Assembly (NCBI RefSeq): GCF_017357385.1
Contig: NZ_CP071632.1
Coordinates: 2,175,501-2,239,500 of the forward strand
Length of the DNA stretch: 64,000 nt
Reading direction: 5' to 3'
Source of the DNA: Rhizobium sp. NZLR1
GTDB taxonomy: Bacteria; Pseudomonadota; Alphaproteobacteria; Rhizobiales; Rhizobiaceae
Shown: positions 8,206 through 16,065 of the stretch, in pieces
Numbering within the stretch: position 1 is the stretch's first letter
Layout: the number at the start of each line of letters is the position of its first letter
Made by a program: the position numbers and the translations under genes
The notes under the pieces: model-generated
The model's database searches: none
What the model saw: only the letters and a program-made list of their open reading frames with translations
What the model was told of the DNA's origin: nothing

Positions 8206-9141
8206 TCAGTAGTCCCAGAAGGCCGGCACCCAACGAAAGGCGTCGCCGTCGACCGCCACCCGGCCAACGGACGGGAACGGCAGGTGAGTGGCCACCAGTT
8301 GCTCGCCGGTCTCCGCCAGTTCCCGCAAAAGACGGACCCGAACGCGAGCCGCCTCCTCGGGGTCGTGTTCGAAGCCGTTGTACCAGTCGGGGTGTTCAAA
8401 CCCGACCGCGAACACGGCGTCGCCGGCAAACATCAGCCGTTCGCTGCCGGACGCCAGGCGGACCACGCTGTGCCCGGGGGTGTGGCCGCCGGTGCGATGA
8501 ACGACCACGCCCGGCGCCACCTCGTACTCCTCATCGAACAGCCGCAAATGGCTGCGGTACTCTTTCGCGAACCGCTTTGCGGCCGCCCGAAGCGCGTCCG
8601 GGAACCCCGCCGGCATGGAGACCCGGGAGAAATCGGGCGCCTCCCAGAACTTGACCTCGGCCGCCGCCACGTGGATCCGCAGGTCGGGGCGCAGCTGGTC
8701 CTTCACCCCGTCGACGAGTAGCCCGCCAATGTGGTCCATGTGCATGTGGGTCAGCACCACGTCGGTCACCGACGCGAGATCGATGCCGGCGGCCTCCAGT
8801 CGCTTGATCAGCTGCCCGGCCCGCGGCAAGTGCAAGTCCGGGTCGACCCCCAGCCCGGCGTCGAGGAGGATGGTCTGGTCGCCGCTGCGCACCACGACCA
8901 CGTTCAGCGCCCAGTCGAAAGCGTCCGGCGGCAGGAACATGTCTTTCAGCCAGGCCGCTCGGGCGGCCGGATCGGCGTTGTGTCCCAGCATCGCAGTTGG
9001 CAGCGGTAACACTCCATCGCTGACCACCAGCACCTCAATCTCGCCGATCCGCACCGCGTAGCGCGACGGAACCAACTCGTCGGGCCGAGGTCTGCCAGAG
9101 TGTGCGGTGTTTTCCAGGCTCATCTTTGTCTCAAGGTTCAT
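8206..9141 (-). CDS. MBL-fold metallo-hydrolase, 311 aa
   Basis: A metallo-beta-lactamase fold protein: zinc motif THMHMDHIGG around residue 142, further ligands in TGGHTPGHS and FAGDAVF, and a C-terminal histidine in VATHLPFP. The family includes lactonases (AttM/AiiA-like), glyoxalase II-like and other hydrolases; length and the GH-TPGHS spacing are closest to the quorum-lactonase/'MBL fold hydrolase' group. There is no signal peptide, so it is cytoplasmic. The ATG at 9141 follows a clear AAGGAGAC site. The gene stands alone, with a RIME copy just beyond its stop. Codons are strongly GC-ending (many GGCC/CCGG runs), suggesting possible acquisition. The substrate is unknown. Confidence 0.82.
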   Translation of the reverse strand: MNLETKMSLENTAHSGRPRPDELVPSRYAVRIGEIEVLVVSDGVLPLPTAMLGHNADPAARAAWLKDMFLPPDAFDWALNVVVVRSGDQTILLDAGLGVDPDLHLPRAGQLIKRLEAAGIDLASVTDVVLTHMHMDHIGGLLVDGVKDQLRPDLRIHVAAAEVKFWEAPDFSRVSMPAGFPDALRAAAKRFAKEYRSHLRLFDEEYEVAPGVVVHRTGGHTPGHSVVRLASGSERLMFAGDAVFAVGFEHPDWYNGFEHDPEEAARVRVRLLRELAETGEQLVATHLPFPSVGRVAVDGDAFRWVPAFWDY

Positions 9142-9384
9142 GTTCGTCTCCTTCTGACCGCCGCCTTAGACACGGCACCGACGACGCTACATGGAGGCGT
9201 GTTTGCGATCGATTGGGTCGAGGAATAAGGGCGAGTGGGGCCGAGGGACAGGGCGAGCTATACCACGGCATAGGTGCAGGCCTCGCTTTTTACTGCCGGC
9301 GGCGTGCTGATGAGCGCGCGGTCGATTAGATCAACGAATGCGGCAAGCCTGCTGCCATAGCCGAGAAAATCGGCAACTGGACGC

Positions 9385-10134
9385 CTAGCCGATCTGCATC
9401 AGAATCGGGAAGGTCTGCTGAAACCAGATGGCCACGTCGCTGACCCATCCGAACAGGAAGGCAAGGCCGGTCAGCACCAGGAAGACACCCATCACCTTTT
9501 CCACCGTGCCGAGATGCCGGCGGAAGCGCGACAGGAAGCGCATGAAGGCGCCGGAAAATCCGGCGGCGATCCAGAAGGGGATTGCCAGGCCGAGGGAATA
9601 GACGGCAAGCAGCCCGGCGCCGGAGCCGACCGTCTCGCGCGAGGCGGCGACACCGAGGATCGCGCCGAGCACAGGGCCGATGCAAGGCGTCCAGCCGAAG
9701 GCGAAGGCAAGGCCCATGACATAGGCCCCCGTCAGCGTCGCCGGCTTGCCGCCGCCTTGGAAACGCGCCTCGCGGGCAAGGACCCCGATGCGGAAGAGGC
9801 CGAGGAAATTCAGCCCCATGACGATGATAATCAGCCCGCCGAGCTTCGATAACAGGTCGAGATGCTGGCGAAGCGCCATGCCGATGCCGGAGGCGCCGGC
9901 GCCGAGCGCCACGAAGACCGTGGCAAAGCCGAGCGTGAACAGCAGGGCGGAGAACAACACGCCGCGCCGGACATCGGGCGCGACGGCAACCGCACCGCCG
10001 CCACGGAACTGCTCGACCGAAATGCCGGCCATATAGCAGAGATAGGGTGGGACGAGGGGAAGCACGCAGGGCGAAAGAAAGGAAAGCGCCCCGGCAATCA
10101 GCGCGCTCCACAGGGAAATATCGGCAATCGACAC
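9385..10134 (-). CDS. ccdA: Cytochrome c biogenesis protein CcdA
   Basis: A polytopic membrane protein of 249 residues with six hydrophobic spans and the two conserved cysteines of the CcdA/DsbD-beta family: SPCVLPLVPPY in the first span (Cys23) and GWTPCIGP in the fourth. It moves reducing equivalents from cytoplasmic thioredoxin to periplasmic thiol partners for heme attachment to c-type cytochromes. The chosen GTG start at 10134 follows a GGAGAG stretch. There is no partner thioredoxin-like (CcmG/TlpA) gene beside it in this window. Family call is secure from the motifs. Confidence 0.92.
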   Translation of the reverse strand: MSIADISLWSALIAGALSFLSPCVLPLVPPYLCYMAGISVEQFRGGGAVAVAPDVRRGVLFSALLFTLGFATVFVALGAGASGIGMALRQHLDLLSKLGGLIIIVMGLNFLGLFRIGVLAREARFQGGGKPATLTGAYVMGLAFAFGWTPCIGPVLGAILGVAASRETVGSGAGLLAVYSLGLAIPFWIAAGFSGAFMRFLSRFRRHLGTVEKVMGVFLVLTGLAFLFGWVSDVAIWFQQTFPILMQIG

Positions 10135-10304
10135 ACATTCTCTCCGGCTGCAATCTGCATGATGTTCCTAGCTTTGCGAGGCCGGGATTGCCAATCACCT
10201 TTTTGCGCTTTGCTTAGCCTCGAACCGGTAGAGACGGAGAATGGGCGGATAATGGCCCGTAGATTTCCCAGCGATCGGGAGCGACAGGCCGCGGCCATAG
10301 AATG

Positions 10305-11186
10305 CTATTTCAGCGGCAAAAACAGTTCCGCGACCGCCTCATGCTCCGCCACCTCCGGAAAGAAGCTCAGCCGCTGGCAATAGATCGGGAAGTCGCGTGC
10401 TTCCTCGCCGCTCACCGGAAGCCAGTCGCGATAAAGATAGAGCGCGGCGGGCTCCAGATTGTCGGTGTTGCCGACGATGCGCAGCACCGCGCAACGTCCG
10501 CCGGGGATTTCGCCGGCCTTGACCTGCGCGCCGTTCGGCTCGATCGGTTGGTCGGTCCCGACACAGAGGTCCACGCTGTAATCGGCAGGCGAGGCAGGGC
10601 GCCGCTCGGACCGCCAGACATTGAAGGTCGGATTTGTCTTGGGGTGCAGGCCGGCGGCCTGGCGCCAGGCGATGAACCGCTGGATGGTGGCGCCGAGCGT
10701 CGCCGGGTCGCCCCGATGCTCGATAATCGCCACCGGTGTCGGAGGCACATTGCGAATCGTCACGTCGTCAGTGGTAAAAGTCTTCTGCATGCGCTTGCTC
10801 CTTGCGTTGTCGAGGGGCCCGAAGGCCGCAAGCCACGGCTCCCAGTCGGGAGATTTCCGGAACGACGAAGGCGATTGCCCGAACCGTTGCCGAAAGGCGC
10901 GGGCGAAGGCATCAGGTGCATCGTAACCGGCATCCATCGCTATATCGGTGACACTTTGGGCATCCCTGTAGGCCAGCCGGTGCGAAGCGCGCTTCATCCG
11001 GGCAAGCTGGATATAACGATACACGGATAGACCGAAGGTCGCCGTGAACTGCCGGTGGAAATGAAACTTCGAGAACGCCGCAACACCGCTCACCGTTTCC
11101 AGGTCCAGATCGTCGTCCAGATGCCGATCTATGTAGTCAAGCACCCGCTGCATCCGGTCATGGTAGTTTTGAAGCGCCGCCTTCAT
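10305..11186 (-). CDS. AraC-family regulator with GyrI-like ligand domain
   Basis: The N-terminal ~110 residues hold two AraC helix-turn-helix motifs (LETVSGVAAFSKFHFHRQF and VTDIAMDAGYDAPDAFARAF). The C-terminal ~150 residues form a GyrI-like/effector-binding domain (IRNVPPTPVAIIEHRG..., FPEVAEHEAVAELFLPL). This Rob/BmrR-like layout is typical of small-molecule-responsive activators of efflux or detoxification genes. Start ATG 11186 is preferred over one 36 bases upstream because GGAGGA lies seven bases ahead of it. No clear target gene is adjacent, so it may be autoregulated; three short inverted repeats lie 160-220 bp upstream of it. Confidence 0.9.
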   Translation of the reverse strand: MKAALQNYHDRMQRVLDYIDRHLDDDLDLETVSGVAAFSKFHFHRQFTATFGLSVYRYIQLARMKRASHRLAYRDAQSVTDIAMDAGYDAPDAFARAFRQRFGQSPSSFRKSPDWEPWLAAFGPLDNARSKRMQKTFTTDDVTIRNVPPTPVAIIEHRGDPATLGATIQRFIAWRQAAGLHPKTNPTFNVWRSERRPASPADYSVDLCVGTDQPIEPNGAQVKAGEIPGGRCAVLRIVGNTDNLEPAALYLYRDWLPVSGEEARDFPIYCQRLSFFPEVAEHEAVAELFLPLK

Positions 11187-11347
11187 CGTTCCGTCCTCCG
11201 TGGCAGCATGAGATAAGCGCATGCCGACATGACGCGCTCGACCGATCTTGCGGTTTTGTCATGGGTCGCAGAACCTTGCCAAGGATTTTGGAGATGATGC
11301 TCGCATCCGCCGCCGCGCGCCTTTGAGGCTGCAGCCTGGATATGTGC

Positions 11348-11410
11348 CTTGCCCCCGCAAGATATTTACCTTGGCCCTTGGCCCCGCAAGATGTGCATTG
11401 CTCGCGCAAG
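11348..11410. repeat. Three tandem CTTGC-N4-GCAAG inverted repeats
   Basis: Three short dyads occur in a row: CTTGC-CCCC-GCAAG (11348-11361), CTTGG-CCCC-GCAAG (11377-11390) and ATTGC-TCGC-GCAAG (11397-11410). Only the first is perfect; the others have one mismatched arm base. The starts are 29 and 20 bp apart, near whole helical turns, as expected for protein-binding sites on one DNA face. They lie between the AraC-type gene and the tRNA-Lys promoter. They may be an operator array, but no cognate regulator is shown. Confidence 0.5.
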
Positions 11411-11447
11411 AAATGTGCCGACTGCCGGAAAAAGCCGAATTTTTCGG

Positions 11448-11476
11448 TTGACCGCAATGGGTCGCCTGCCTATGTT
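11448..11476 (+). promoter_or_regulatory. Sigma-70-type promoter of tRNA-Lys
   Basis: TTGACC (11448-11453) and TATGTT (11471-11476) are separated by 17 bp, close to the housekeeping consensus, and end 41 bp before the mature tRNA 5' end. A small CCGAAAAATTCGG-like dyad just upstream overlaps the -35 side. Confidence 0.7.
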
Positions 11477-11517
11477 CCGCCCACTTCCAGCCGGGGTGCT
11501 TCACACCCGCGGAGCGG

Positions 11518-11593
11518 GAGAGCGTAGCTCAGCTGGTAGAGCAACTGACTTTTAATCAGTAGGTCTCGGGTTCGAACCCCGACGCTCTCACCA
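11518..11593 (+). tRNA. tRNA-Lys (anticodon UUU)
   Basis: A complete 76-nt cloverleaf. The acceptor arm is GAGAGCG paired with CGCTCTC, followed by discriminator A and an encoded CCA end. The D-arm is GCTC...GAGC. The anticodon stem ACTGA/TCAGT closes the loop CTTTTAA with anticodon TTT, and the T-arm contains GGTTCGAACCC. It reads AAA and, by wobble, AAG codons. It stands alone, with its own promoter 41 bp upstream. No integrated element is evident at its 3' end, which is a common attachment site. Confidence 0.97.
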
Positions 11594-11736
11594 TTTCTAA
11601 TCTTCAATATGACTGCCGCTAGCTGAGATCAGCAGTCAAAGGCGTCGCTGCTGTCGCGCACATGCACGTATGGTCTGGAAGGCAATCACAGCCAAACGCA
11701 GAATCACGCGACGGTTCAAAAATCAGCTTCGTCACA

Positions 11737-11762
11737 GGAACCAACTTCCACTGCGGTCCGTT
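11737..11762 (+). promoter_or_regulatory. EcfG (RpoE2)-type general-stress promoter
   Basis: GGAAC (11737-11741), 17 bp, CGTT (11759-11762): an exact match to the alphaproteobacterial EcfG consensus GGAAC-N16/17-CGTT. It lies 32 bp before the CsbD-like start codon, so it very probably drives that gene. Confidence 0.75.
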
Positions 11763-11794
11763 TTCTTCTCACCAACATATAGGAGAAATAGATC

Positions 11795-11998
11795 ATGGAT
11801 TGGAATCGTGTCGAAGGAAATTGGAAGCAGGCGAAGGGCAAAATCAAGGAGCAGTGGGGCAAACTCACTGACGACGATCTCGACCAGATCGCCGGCAAGC
11901 GGGATCAGCTGGAAGGCAAGATCCAGGAGCGCTACGGCATCGAAAAGGACCGTATCAGAAACGATGTCGATGATTGGTATGGCCGCCAGACTTGGTAA
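11795..11998 (+). CDS. CsbD-family stress protein
   Basis: The 67-residue acidic/basic helical protein has the full CsbD signature: MDWNRVEGNWKQAKGKIKEQWG, then TDDDLDQIAGKRDQLEGKIQERYGI, and the WYGRQTW end (quoted by position where long). CsbD proteins are small hydrophilic proteins induced by general stress; their biochemical role is unknown. The start follows a TAGGAGAAATAG site. An exact EcfG-type promoter lies upstream and a rho-independent terminator starts 13 bases after the stop, so this is a single-gene unit of the general stress response. Confidence 0.93.
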   Translation: MDWNRVEGNWKQAKGKIKEQWGKLTDDDLDQIAGKRDQLEGKIQERYGIEKDRIRNDVDDWYGRQTW

Positions 11999-12010
11999 TT
12001 ACCTCAACAA

Positions 12011-12034
12011 AAGCCCGGTGAAAGCCGGGTTTTT
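12011..12034 (+). terminator. Rho-independent terminator after the CsbD gene
   Basis: An AAGCCCGG / CCGGGTTT stem with a six-base loop, followed by a T-run (TTTTT overlapping the 3' arm), starts 13 bases after the stop codon. Confidence 0.85.
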
Positions 12035-12103
12035 GCCGTCGAAGGAGCTGAGGTGCAACCAGCTCCGCGAGGTTCCTTTGGAGCGATCAAGTCGGTCGGA
12101 TGT

Positions 12104-12331
12104 TCATGAATATCCCCCAAAAGCCAGGAGAAGTGCGCCGACGGCGATAACGGCCAGAGCTGGCCAGTTCTGGGATATCCCGAGGAACCTGAGGCCTTGG
12201 CGCCGTGGTTCCAGCGTGCTGCCGCCTTGCGGCATGTGATGCGGATCGCTCGGTCTTCGACCAAGCGCCGACGAAAACAGAAAAACAAAGCCGCCGATTA
12301 TGAGAGCGGCACCGATCAGGATTGCCCACAT
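12104..12331 (-). CDS. Small two-span inner-membrane protein, 75 aa
   Basis: Two hydrophobic helices (residues ~2-23, IGAALIIGGFVFLFS; and ~53-72, ALAVIAVGALLLAFGGY) flank a short basic/proline loop. The ATG at 12331 follows GCGGAGGCCACC, a good binding site. The family is not recognised; similar short membrane proteins occur widely in rhizobia. An EcfG-like GGAAC/GGTT pair lies 34-58 bp upstream on this strand, which suggests induction under general stress like the neighbouring CsbD gene. Confidence 0.75.
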   Translation of the reverse strand: MWAILIGAALIIGGFVFLFSSALGRRPSDPHHMPQGGSTLEPRRQGLRFLGISQNWPALAVIAVGALLLAFGGYS

Positions 12332-12364
12332 GGTGGCCTCCGCTAGTAACAGGGATTTTGGGTA

Positions 12365-12389
12365 AACCGGATTCGGACCTGTTCGTTCC
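12365..12389 (-). promoter_or_regulatory. EcfG-like promoter of the 75-aa membrane protein gene
   Basis: Read on the minus strand: GGAAC (12389-12385), 16 bp, GGTT (12368-12365), i.e. GGAAC-N18-TT as described for rhizobial RpoE2 promoters. The start codon is 34 bp downstream. Confidence 0.55.
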
Positions 12390-12421
12390 GTGAAAGACTG
12401 CTGAGCAATCCTGGAGATCCC

Positions 12422-12592
12422 ATGGACAAGACACCGAAAACGGCGATCCGCGGAATGATGTTGTACCTACTCGCTCTTCTCGTCCTGGGCGTTCTGGCCG
12501 GCGCCGCCTACACAATCTATGGCCATCCCGCCGATCCGTCTGAGCGACCAGCGGCTGAGACGATTCCGCAAAAAGCCACGGCTCCGCAGTAA
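12422..12592 (+). CDS. Small single-span membrane protein, 56 aa
   Basis: ATG at 12422 follows CTGGAGATCCC. The peptide begins MDKTPKTAIRGMM, then has one hydrophobic helix (residues ~13-32, rich in L/V/G/A) and a hydrophilic proline-rich tail ending KATAPQ. This is an N-in, single-pass topology by the positive-inside rule. The gene is divergent from the 75-aa membrane protein gene. No family is recognised. Support comes from the binding site, the sensible membrane topology and the gene-like gap it fills. Confidence 0.6.
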   Translation: MDKTPKTAIRGMMLYLLALLVLGVLAGAAYTIYGHPADPSERPAAETIPQKATAPQ

Positions 12593-12891
12593 AGCACATC
12601 ACACCAACTGTTTAATTGATCACCCTTCGAGAACAAACGGTGACCCGGGAAAGCACTTGCCACATCGGCTTCCCACCTGGTCAGGTCGTGTTGAAGCGCC
12701 CGGGTTCCTTGGCAAGAAAGCCGCAAGCGGCAAGCAACATCGCTTTGGAAAGCAAGGCAGAAATTCCTGTCGCAAGTCGTTCCAACCAGTAGGGATCTTT
12801 ATTTATAGGGAGAACAACCTGCGACACGGAATCAGCCTCTGCTGAGCGAAGCCGTTGCGGCATTATGTTGCCCAACGCCGATGGCACATCC
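12593..12891. other. Intergenic stretch without a supported gene
   Basis: About 300 bases between the 56-residue membrane protein gene and a RIME copy. Open frames here have no good binding site and show no protein-like pattern. A short GCCGCAAGCGGC dyad near 12720 is the only structure noticed. Confidence 0.4.
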
Positions 12892-13022
12892 AAAGCATGT
12901 CGCGCAAAAGTGTGCAGCGGTTTTCCCAGGCAAAGCGCGAAGCGCTTTTGCCGCAACGACATGCGTAAAAACAAAGACCTAAAGCGCGAGGAGCGAATCT
13001 GAAAGATCGCGACGCGCTTTAG
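12892..13022 (+). repeat. RIME1-like element, copy identical to the one at 16066
   Basis: A 131 bp element with outer palindrome GCATGTCG...CGACATGC, an inner hairpin GGCAAAGCGC-GAA-GCGCTTTTGCC, the link TAAAAACAAAGAC and a second palindrome CTAAAGCGCG...CGCGCTTTAG. Its right end overlaps the stop codon (TAA on the minus strand, 13021-13019) of the DUF3237 gene. It is base-for-base the same as 16066-16196 and in the same direction. Confidence 0.88.
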
Positions 13023-13477
13023 AGAATTTCAAATACGTCATACTCAACGCCGCCCGGACACCGTCCGCCCTGCGCAACCGCGACGATTTGGTTGAGCCAC
13101 GCGTGCCGTGGCGCGGCCGTCTCGAAATAGGGCGTTGTCCGCAGATAATATTCGGAGGTGTCGACCGTTTCGCCGAGCGCCAGACGCTCGTCAACGGCCG
13201 GGGTGGAGCGCCTGATGCCGCGATAGGTCATCAAGATCAGATCGCCGTCATCGGCGACGAGCAGGAGCCTGGCATCCTGCTGAAACGTGCCGTCTGCACG
13301 CGCAAGCAGCAGATCGGAGCCGATCAGCGGCGACACTTCGCCTTTCAGGCGCTCGCCCTCAAAATATCCACCGGAAACGGAAAATATGCGGCGGCCTCCG
13401 GCCGGCGTCTGGCCGAGCTCCAGGGCCGGATGAAGTGTCATGAAAAGTTTGAATAAGGGCCGAGATTGCAGGGTCAT
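13019..13477 (-). CDS. DUF3237 family protein, 152 aa
   Basis: The pattern TLHPALELGQTPAGGRRIFSV, FEGERLKGEVSPLIGSD, ADGTFQQDARLLLVADDGDLILMTYRG and the C-terminal YYLRTTPYFET / YDVFEIL (each quoted as a short piece) are typical of DUF3237 proteins, small beta-barrel proteins often found near aromatic or steroid metabolism genes. The ATG at 13477 (MTLQSRPLFKL) is preferred over upstream starts because it matches the domain start and has AGGCGAT ahead. The TAA stop falls inside the RIME copy. It diverges from the LysR gene, which with the downstream FAD monooxygenase may form one regulon. Confidence 0.85.
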   Translation of the reverse strand: MTLQSRPLFKLFMTLHPALELGQTPAGGRRIFSVSGGYFEGERLKGEVSPLIGSDLLLARADGTFQQDARLLLVADDGDLILMTYRGIRRSTPAVDERLALGETVDTSEYYLRTTPYFETAAPRHAWLNQIVAVAQGGRCPGGVEYDVFEIL

Positions 13478-13584
13478 GTCAGATCGCCTATTGTTGACTT
13501 CAACCCTAGCTACAAGCGCTCTGTCCCCAAAACGCGCTTTGCTTGTGAGCATCACAAGAAAAACTCATTAAAAGCGAAGAGATC

Positions 13585-14442
13585 ATGCGGCCGCCGTTGG
13601 AGTCCTTGCGAATTCTGGAAGCGTGCGTTTCTGCCGGCAGCTTTGCCCGCGCGGCCGAGCGTTTATGCCTCACCCCAGCGGCCGTCAGCCTGCGTATCCG
13701 GTCGTTGGAGACCGAACTTGGTCAGCCGCTGTTCCAGCGTGCCGGGCGCCGCGTTGTCCCGACGGCTGCTGCCGCTGTTCTGGCCGGCCGAATTCGGGCG
13801 GCATTGGATGGCATCGCCGGCGCGCTTGATGCGTTCCAGGCGGCCATGCCACCGCTCCGGCTGACGGCGCCTCCGACATTTGCATCGCGCTGGCTCGCAC
13901 CGCGGCTGTCCCGCTATCACTCAGTGGGAACATCACCGATCGAGGTCGACGTCTCCGCCGATATTCGCGATCCCAGCGCATTTGACGTCGCCATACGGAC
14001 GGGGCGTGGCGGATGGGAAGGGCTTGACGAATATCGGCTCGCTCCGGTTGAGGCAACTCCGATGCTGGCGCCCTCACTGCTTGGAACGAGAACCCTGCAC
14101 GGGCCGGATGAGCTGACGGATTTCGAGCTTTTGCCGCATCCGGATTGGCATGCCTGGTTCCAGGGCGCTCAAAGCGAGACGCCGCCGGCTCTGCGGTTTG
14201 CGATGGTCGATTATCCCACGCACGAATTGGACGCCAGTGCGGCGGTGGCAGGTGTCGGCGTGGCGCTGTTGTCGCCGTCCATGTTTCGACCGTTTTTGGA
14301 CAAGGGAGTGCTGATCGCACCCTTCCCATATGTGCTGACCGGGCCGGCCTGGCATTTCGCGTTAATGCGCACCGGCGACTCCCGCCTCGCGCCCAGGCAG
14401 CTCTGCGCATGGCTTTGTGAGCGGGCTCACGAGCCAGCCTGA
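13585..14442 (+). CDS. LysR-family transcriptional regulator (GcvA-like)
   Basis: The N-terminal winged helix-turn-helix spans residues ~1-60 (SLRILEACVSAGSFARAAERL, TPAAVSLRIRSLE, LFQRAGRRVVPTAAA). The rest is a substrate-binding effector domain, with FASRWLAPRLSRYH typical of the GcvA/AmpR-like group. At 285 residues the length is normal. It diverges from the DUF3237 gene and precedes the FAD monooxygenase by 117 bases, so it probably controls both. The effector is unknown, possibly an aromatic substrate of the monooxygenase. Confidence 0.9.
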   Translation: MRPPLESLRILEACVSAGSFARAAERLCLTPAAVSLRIRSLETELGQPLFQRAGRRVVPTAAAAVLAGRIRAALDGIAGALDAFQAAMPPLRLTAPPTFASRWLAPRLSRYHSVGTSPIEVDVSADIRDPSAFDVAIRTGRGGWEGLDEYRLAPVEATPMLAPSLLGTRTLHGPDELTDFELLPHPDWHAWFQGAQSETPPALRFAMVDYPTHELDASAAVAGVGVALLSPSMFRPFLDKGVLIAPFPYVLTGPAWHFALMRTGDSRLAPRQLCAWLCERAHEPA

Positions 14443-14559
14443 TAGGGAACAACCTGCGACAGCAAGATCGACAGCAGGCCAGCCCATCAATTTGGCTTCC
14501 CGGGAGCAATTGAGCCGCTATATCGCCCTCGGAAGTCGGAACAGAGGAGTTAGCGGACG

Positions 14560-16050
14560 ATGGAGCATGCAGTCGTTATTGCCGGAGGGGGGCCGACCGG
14601 CCTGATGCTGGCGGGCGAATTGGCCTTGGCGGGCGTCGATGTCGCCATCATCGAACGCCGGCCGAACCAGGAGATCGTCGGTTCGCGCGCCGGCGGTCTG
14701 AGCGCGCGCACGCTCGAGGTTCTCGACCAGCGCGGCATCGTCGACCGGTTCCTGGCGGAGGGCCAGATCGCCCAGGTCACCGGATTTGCGGTCACGCGGC
14801 TGGATATCAGCGATTTTCCGACCCGGCATAATTATGGTCTGGCGCTGCGGCAGAAGCATATTGAGCGCATTCTGGCCGGATGGGTCGGCGAGTTGCCGGT
14901 GCCGATCTATCGCGGCCGCGAACTGACGTCCTTTCAGCAGGACGACACCGGCGTCACCATCGAACGCTCCGATGGGGCTTCGTTGAGGGCAGGTTATCTC
15001 GTCGGCTGCGATGGCGGCCGCAGTCTGGTTCGCAAGATGGCCGGCATTGAATTTCCAGGATGGGATGCGACGACCAGCAACATTCTCGCCGAGGCCGAGA
15101 TGGAGGAGGAGCCGCCACTCGGCGTCCATCGCACCGCGCTCGGCATGCATGCCTTCGGCCGGGAGGAATATGAAATTCGCGACGGCAAGGTCGTCTTTGC
15201 CAGCGAAGGTCCGATCAATGTCATGGTGACGGAAAAGAATGCCGGCGCCACGAGCGAACCGACGCTCGGCGATCTCAAAGAAGGCCTGATCGCCGCATGC
15301 GGAACGGATTACGGAATCCATGGTCTGACCTGGATTTCCAGGTTCACCGACATGTCGCGGCAGGCGTCGGCCTACCGCAAGGGCCGCGTTCTCCTGGCTG
15401 GCGATGCCGCGCATGTGCATTCTCCGGTGGGCGGGCAGGGCCTCAATACCGGTGTGCAGGATGCCGTGAATCTGGGCTGGAAGCTGGCCCAGGTGGTGAA
15501 GTGCATATCGCCGGAAAGCTTGCTCGACACCTACCACGCCGAGCGCCATCCAGTGGCCGCCCGCGTGTTGCGGACGACGATGGCACAGGTCGCCTTGCAA
15601 CGGACCGATGACCGAACCGAAGCCCTGCGGGACGTGGTCTTGGAGCTGCTCGCCATGCAGGAGCCGCGCAAAAGGATCGCCGCCGAAATGTCCGGCCTGG
15701 CCATCCACTACGACCTTGGCGACGGGCATCCGCTGCTCGGCCGCCGCATGCCCGACCTCGACCTCACCACGCTCGATGGCCCCTTGCGCGCCTATACGCT
15801 GCTCCAAAATGCGCGGCCGATGCTCGTGAATCTCGGCACGCCCGGCAGTCTCGACATCACGCCGTGGTCAGACCGCGTCCAGCTGGTTGACGCCGGCTGT
15901 GATGGTGCGTGGGAGCTGCCTGGGCTGGGTGCGGTCTCTGCACCGACTGCAATTTTGATCCGACCCGATGGCTATGTCGCGTGGGTCGGTGAGGGGACGC
16001 AGGATGGTCTGCGCGAGGCGATGAACAGCTGGTTCGGAGCGCCAGGCTGA
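14560..16050 (+). CDS. FAD-dependent aromatic monooxygenase (PheA/TfdB family)
   Basis: The Rossmann FAD motif is at the N-terminus (VVIAGGGPTGLMLAGELA), the DG motif in GCDGGRSLVRKMAGI, and the GD motif in LLAGDAAHVHSPVGGQGLNT. The C-terminal ~110 residues resemble the thioredoxin-like domain of class A flavoprotein hydroxylases (PheA, PgaE, Rox-type). Such enzymes use NAD(P)H and O2 to hydroxylate aromatic compounds, including antibiotics such as rifampicin in Rox. At 496 residues the length fits. It follows the LysR gene in the same direction. A second, distinct paralogue lies at 21413-22909. The substrate cannot be read from sequence. Confidence 0.9.
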   Translation: MEHAVVIAGGGPTGLMLAGELALAGVDVAIIERRPNQEIVGSRAGGLSARTLEVLDQRGIVDRFLAEGQIAQVTGFAVTRLDISDFPTRHNYGLALRQKHIERILAGWVGELPVPIYRGRELTSFQQDDTGVTIERSDGASLRAGYLVGCDGGRSLVRKMAGIEFPGWDATTSNILAEAEMEEEPPLGVHRTALGMHAFGREEYEIRDGKVVFASEGPINVMVTEKNAGATSEPTLGDLKEGLIAACGTDYGIHGLTWISRFTDMSRQASAYRKGRVLLAGDAAHVHSPVGGQGLNTGVQDAVNLGWKLAQVVKCISPESLLDTYHAERHPVAARVLRTTMAQVALQRTDDRTEALRDVVLELLAMQEPRKRIAAEMSGLAIHYDLGDGHPLLGRRMPDLDLTTLDGPLRAYTLLQNARPMLVNLGTPGSLDITPWSDRVQLVDAGCDGAWELPGLGAVSAPTAILIRPDGYVAWVGEGTQDGLREAMNSWFGAPG

Positions 16051-16065
16051 AAATCGCAAGAAGCT

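Noticed and set aside
11518..11593. tRNA-Lys as an integration site for a mobile element.
   Set aside because: No integrase gene or direct repeat of the tRNA 3' end was seen downstream.
12681..12974. Frame sharing an identical stretch of residues with 15972-16268.
   Set aside because: The shared stretch is only the translated RIME repeat, not a homologous protein.
14518..15807. 429-codon antisense frame in the FAD monooxygenase.
   Set aside because: No start signal or protein motif; the plus strand is a clear enzyme.
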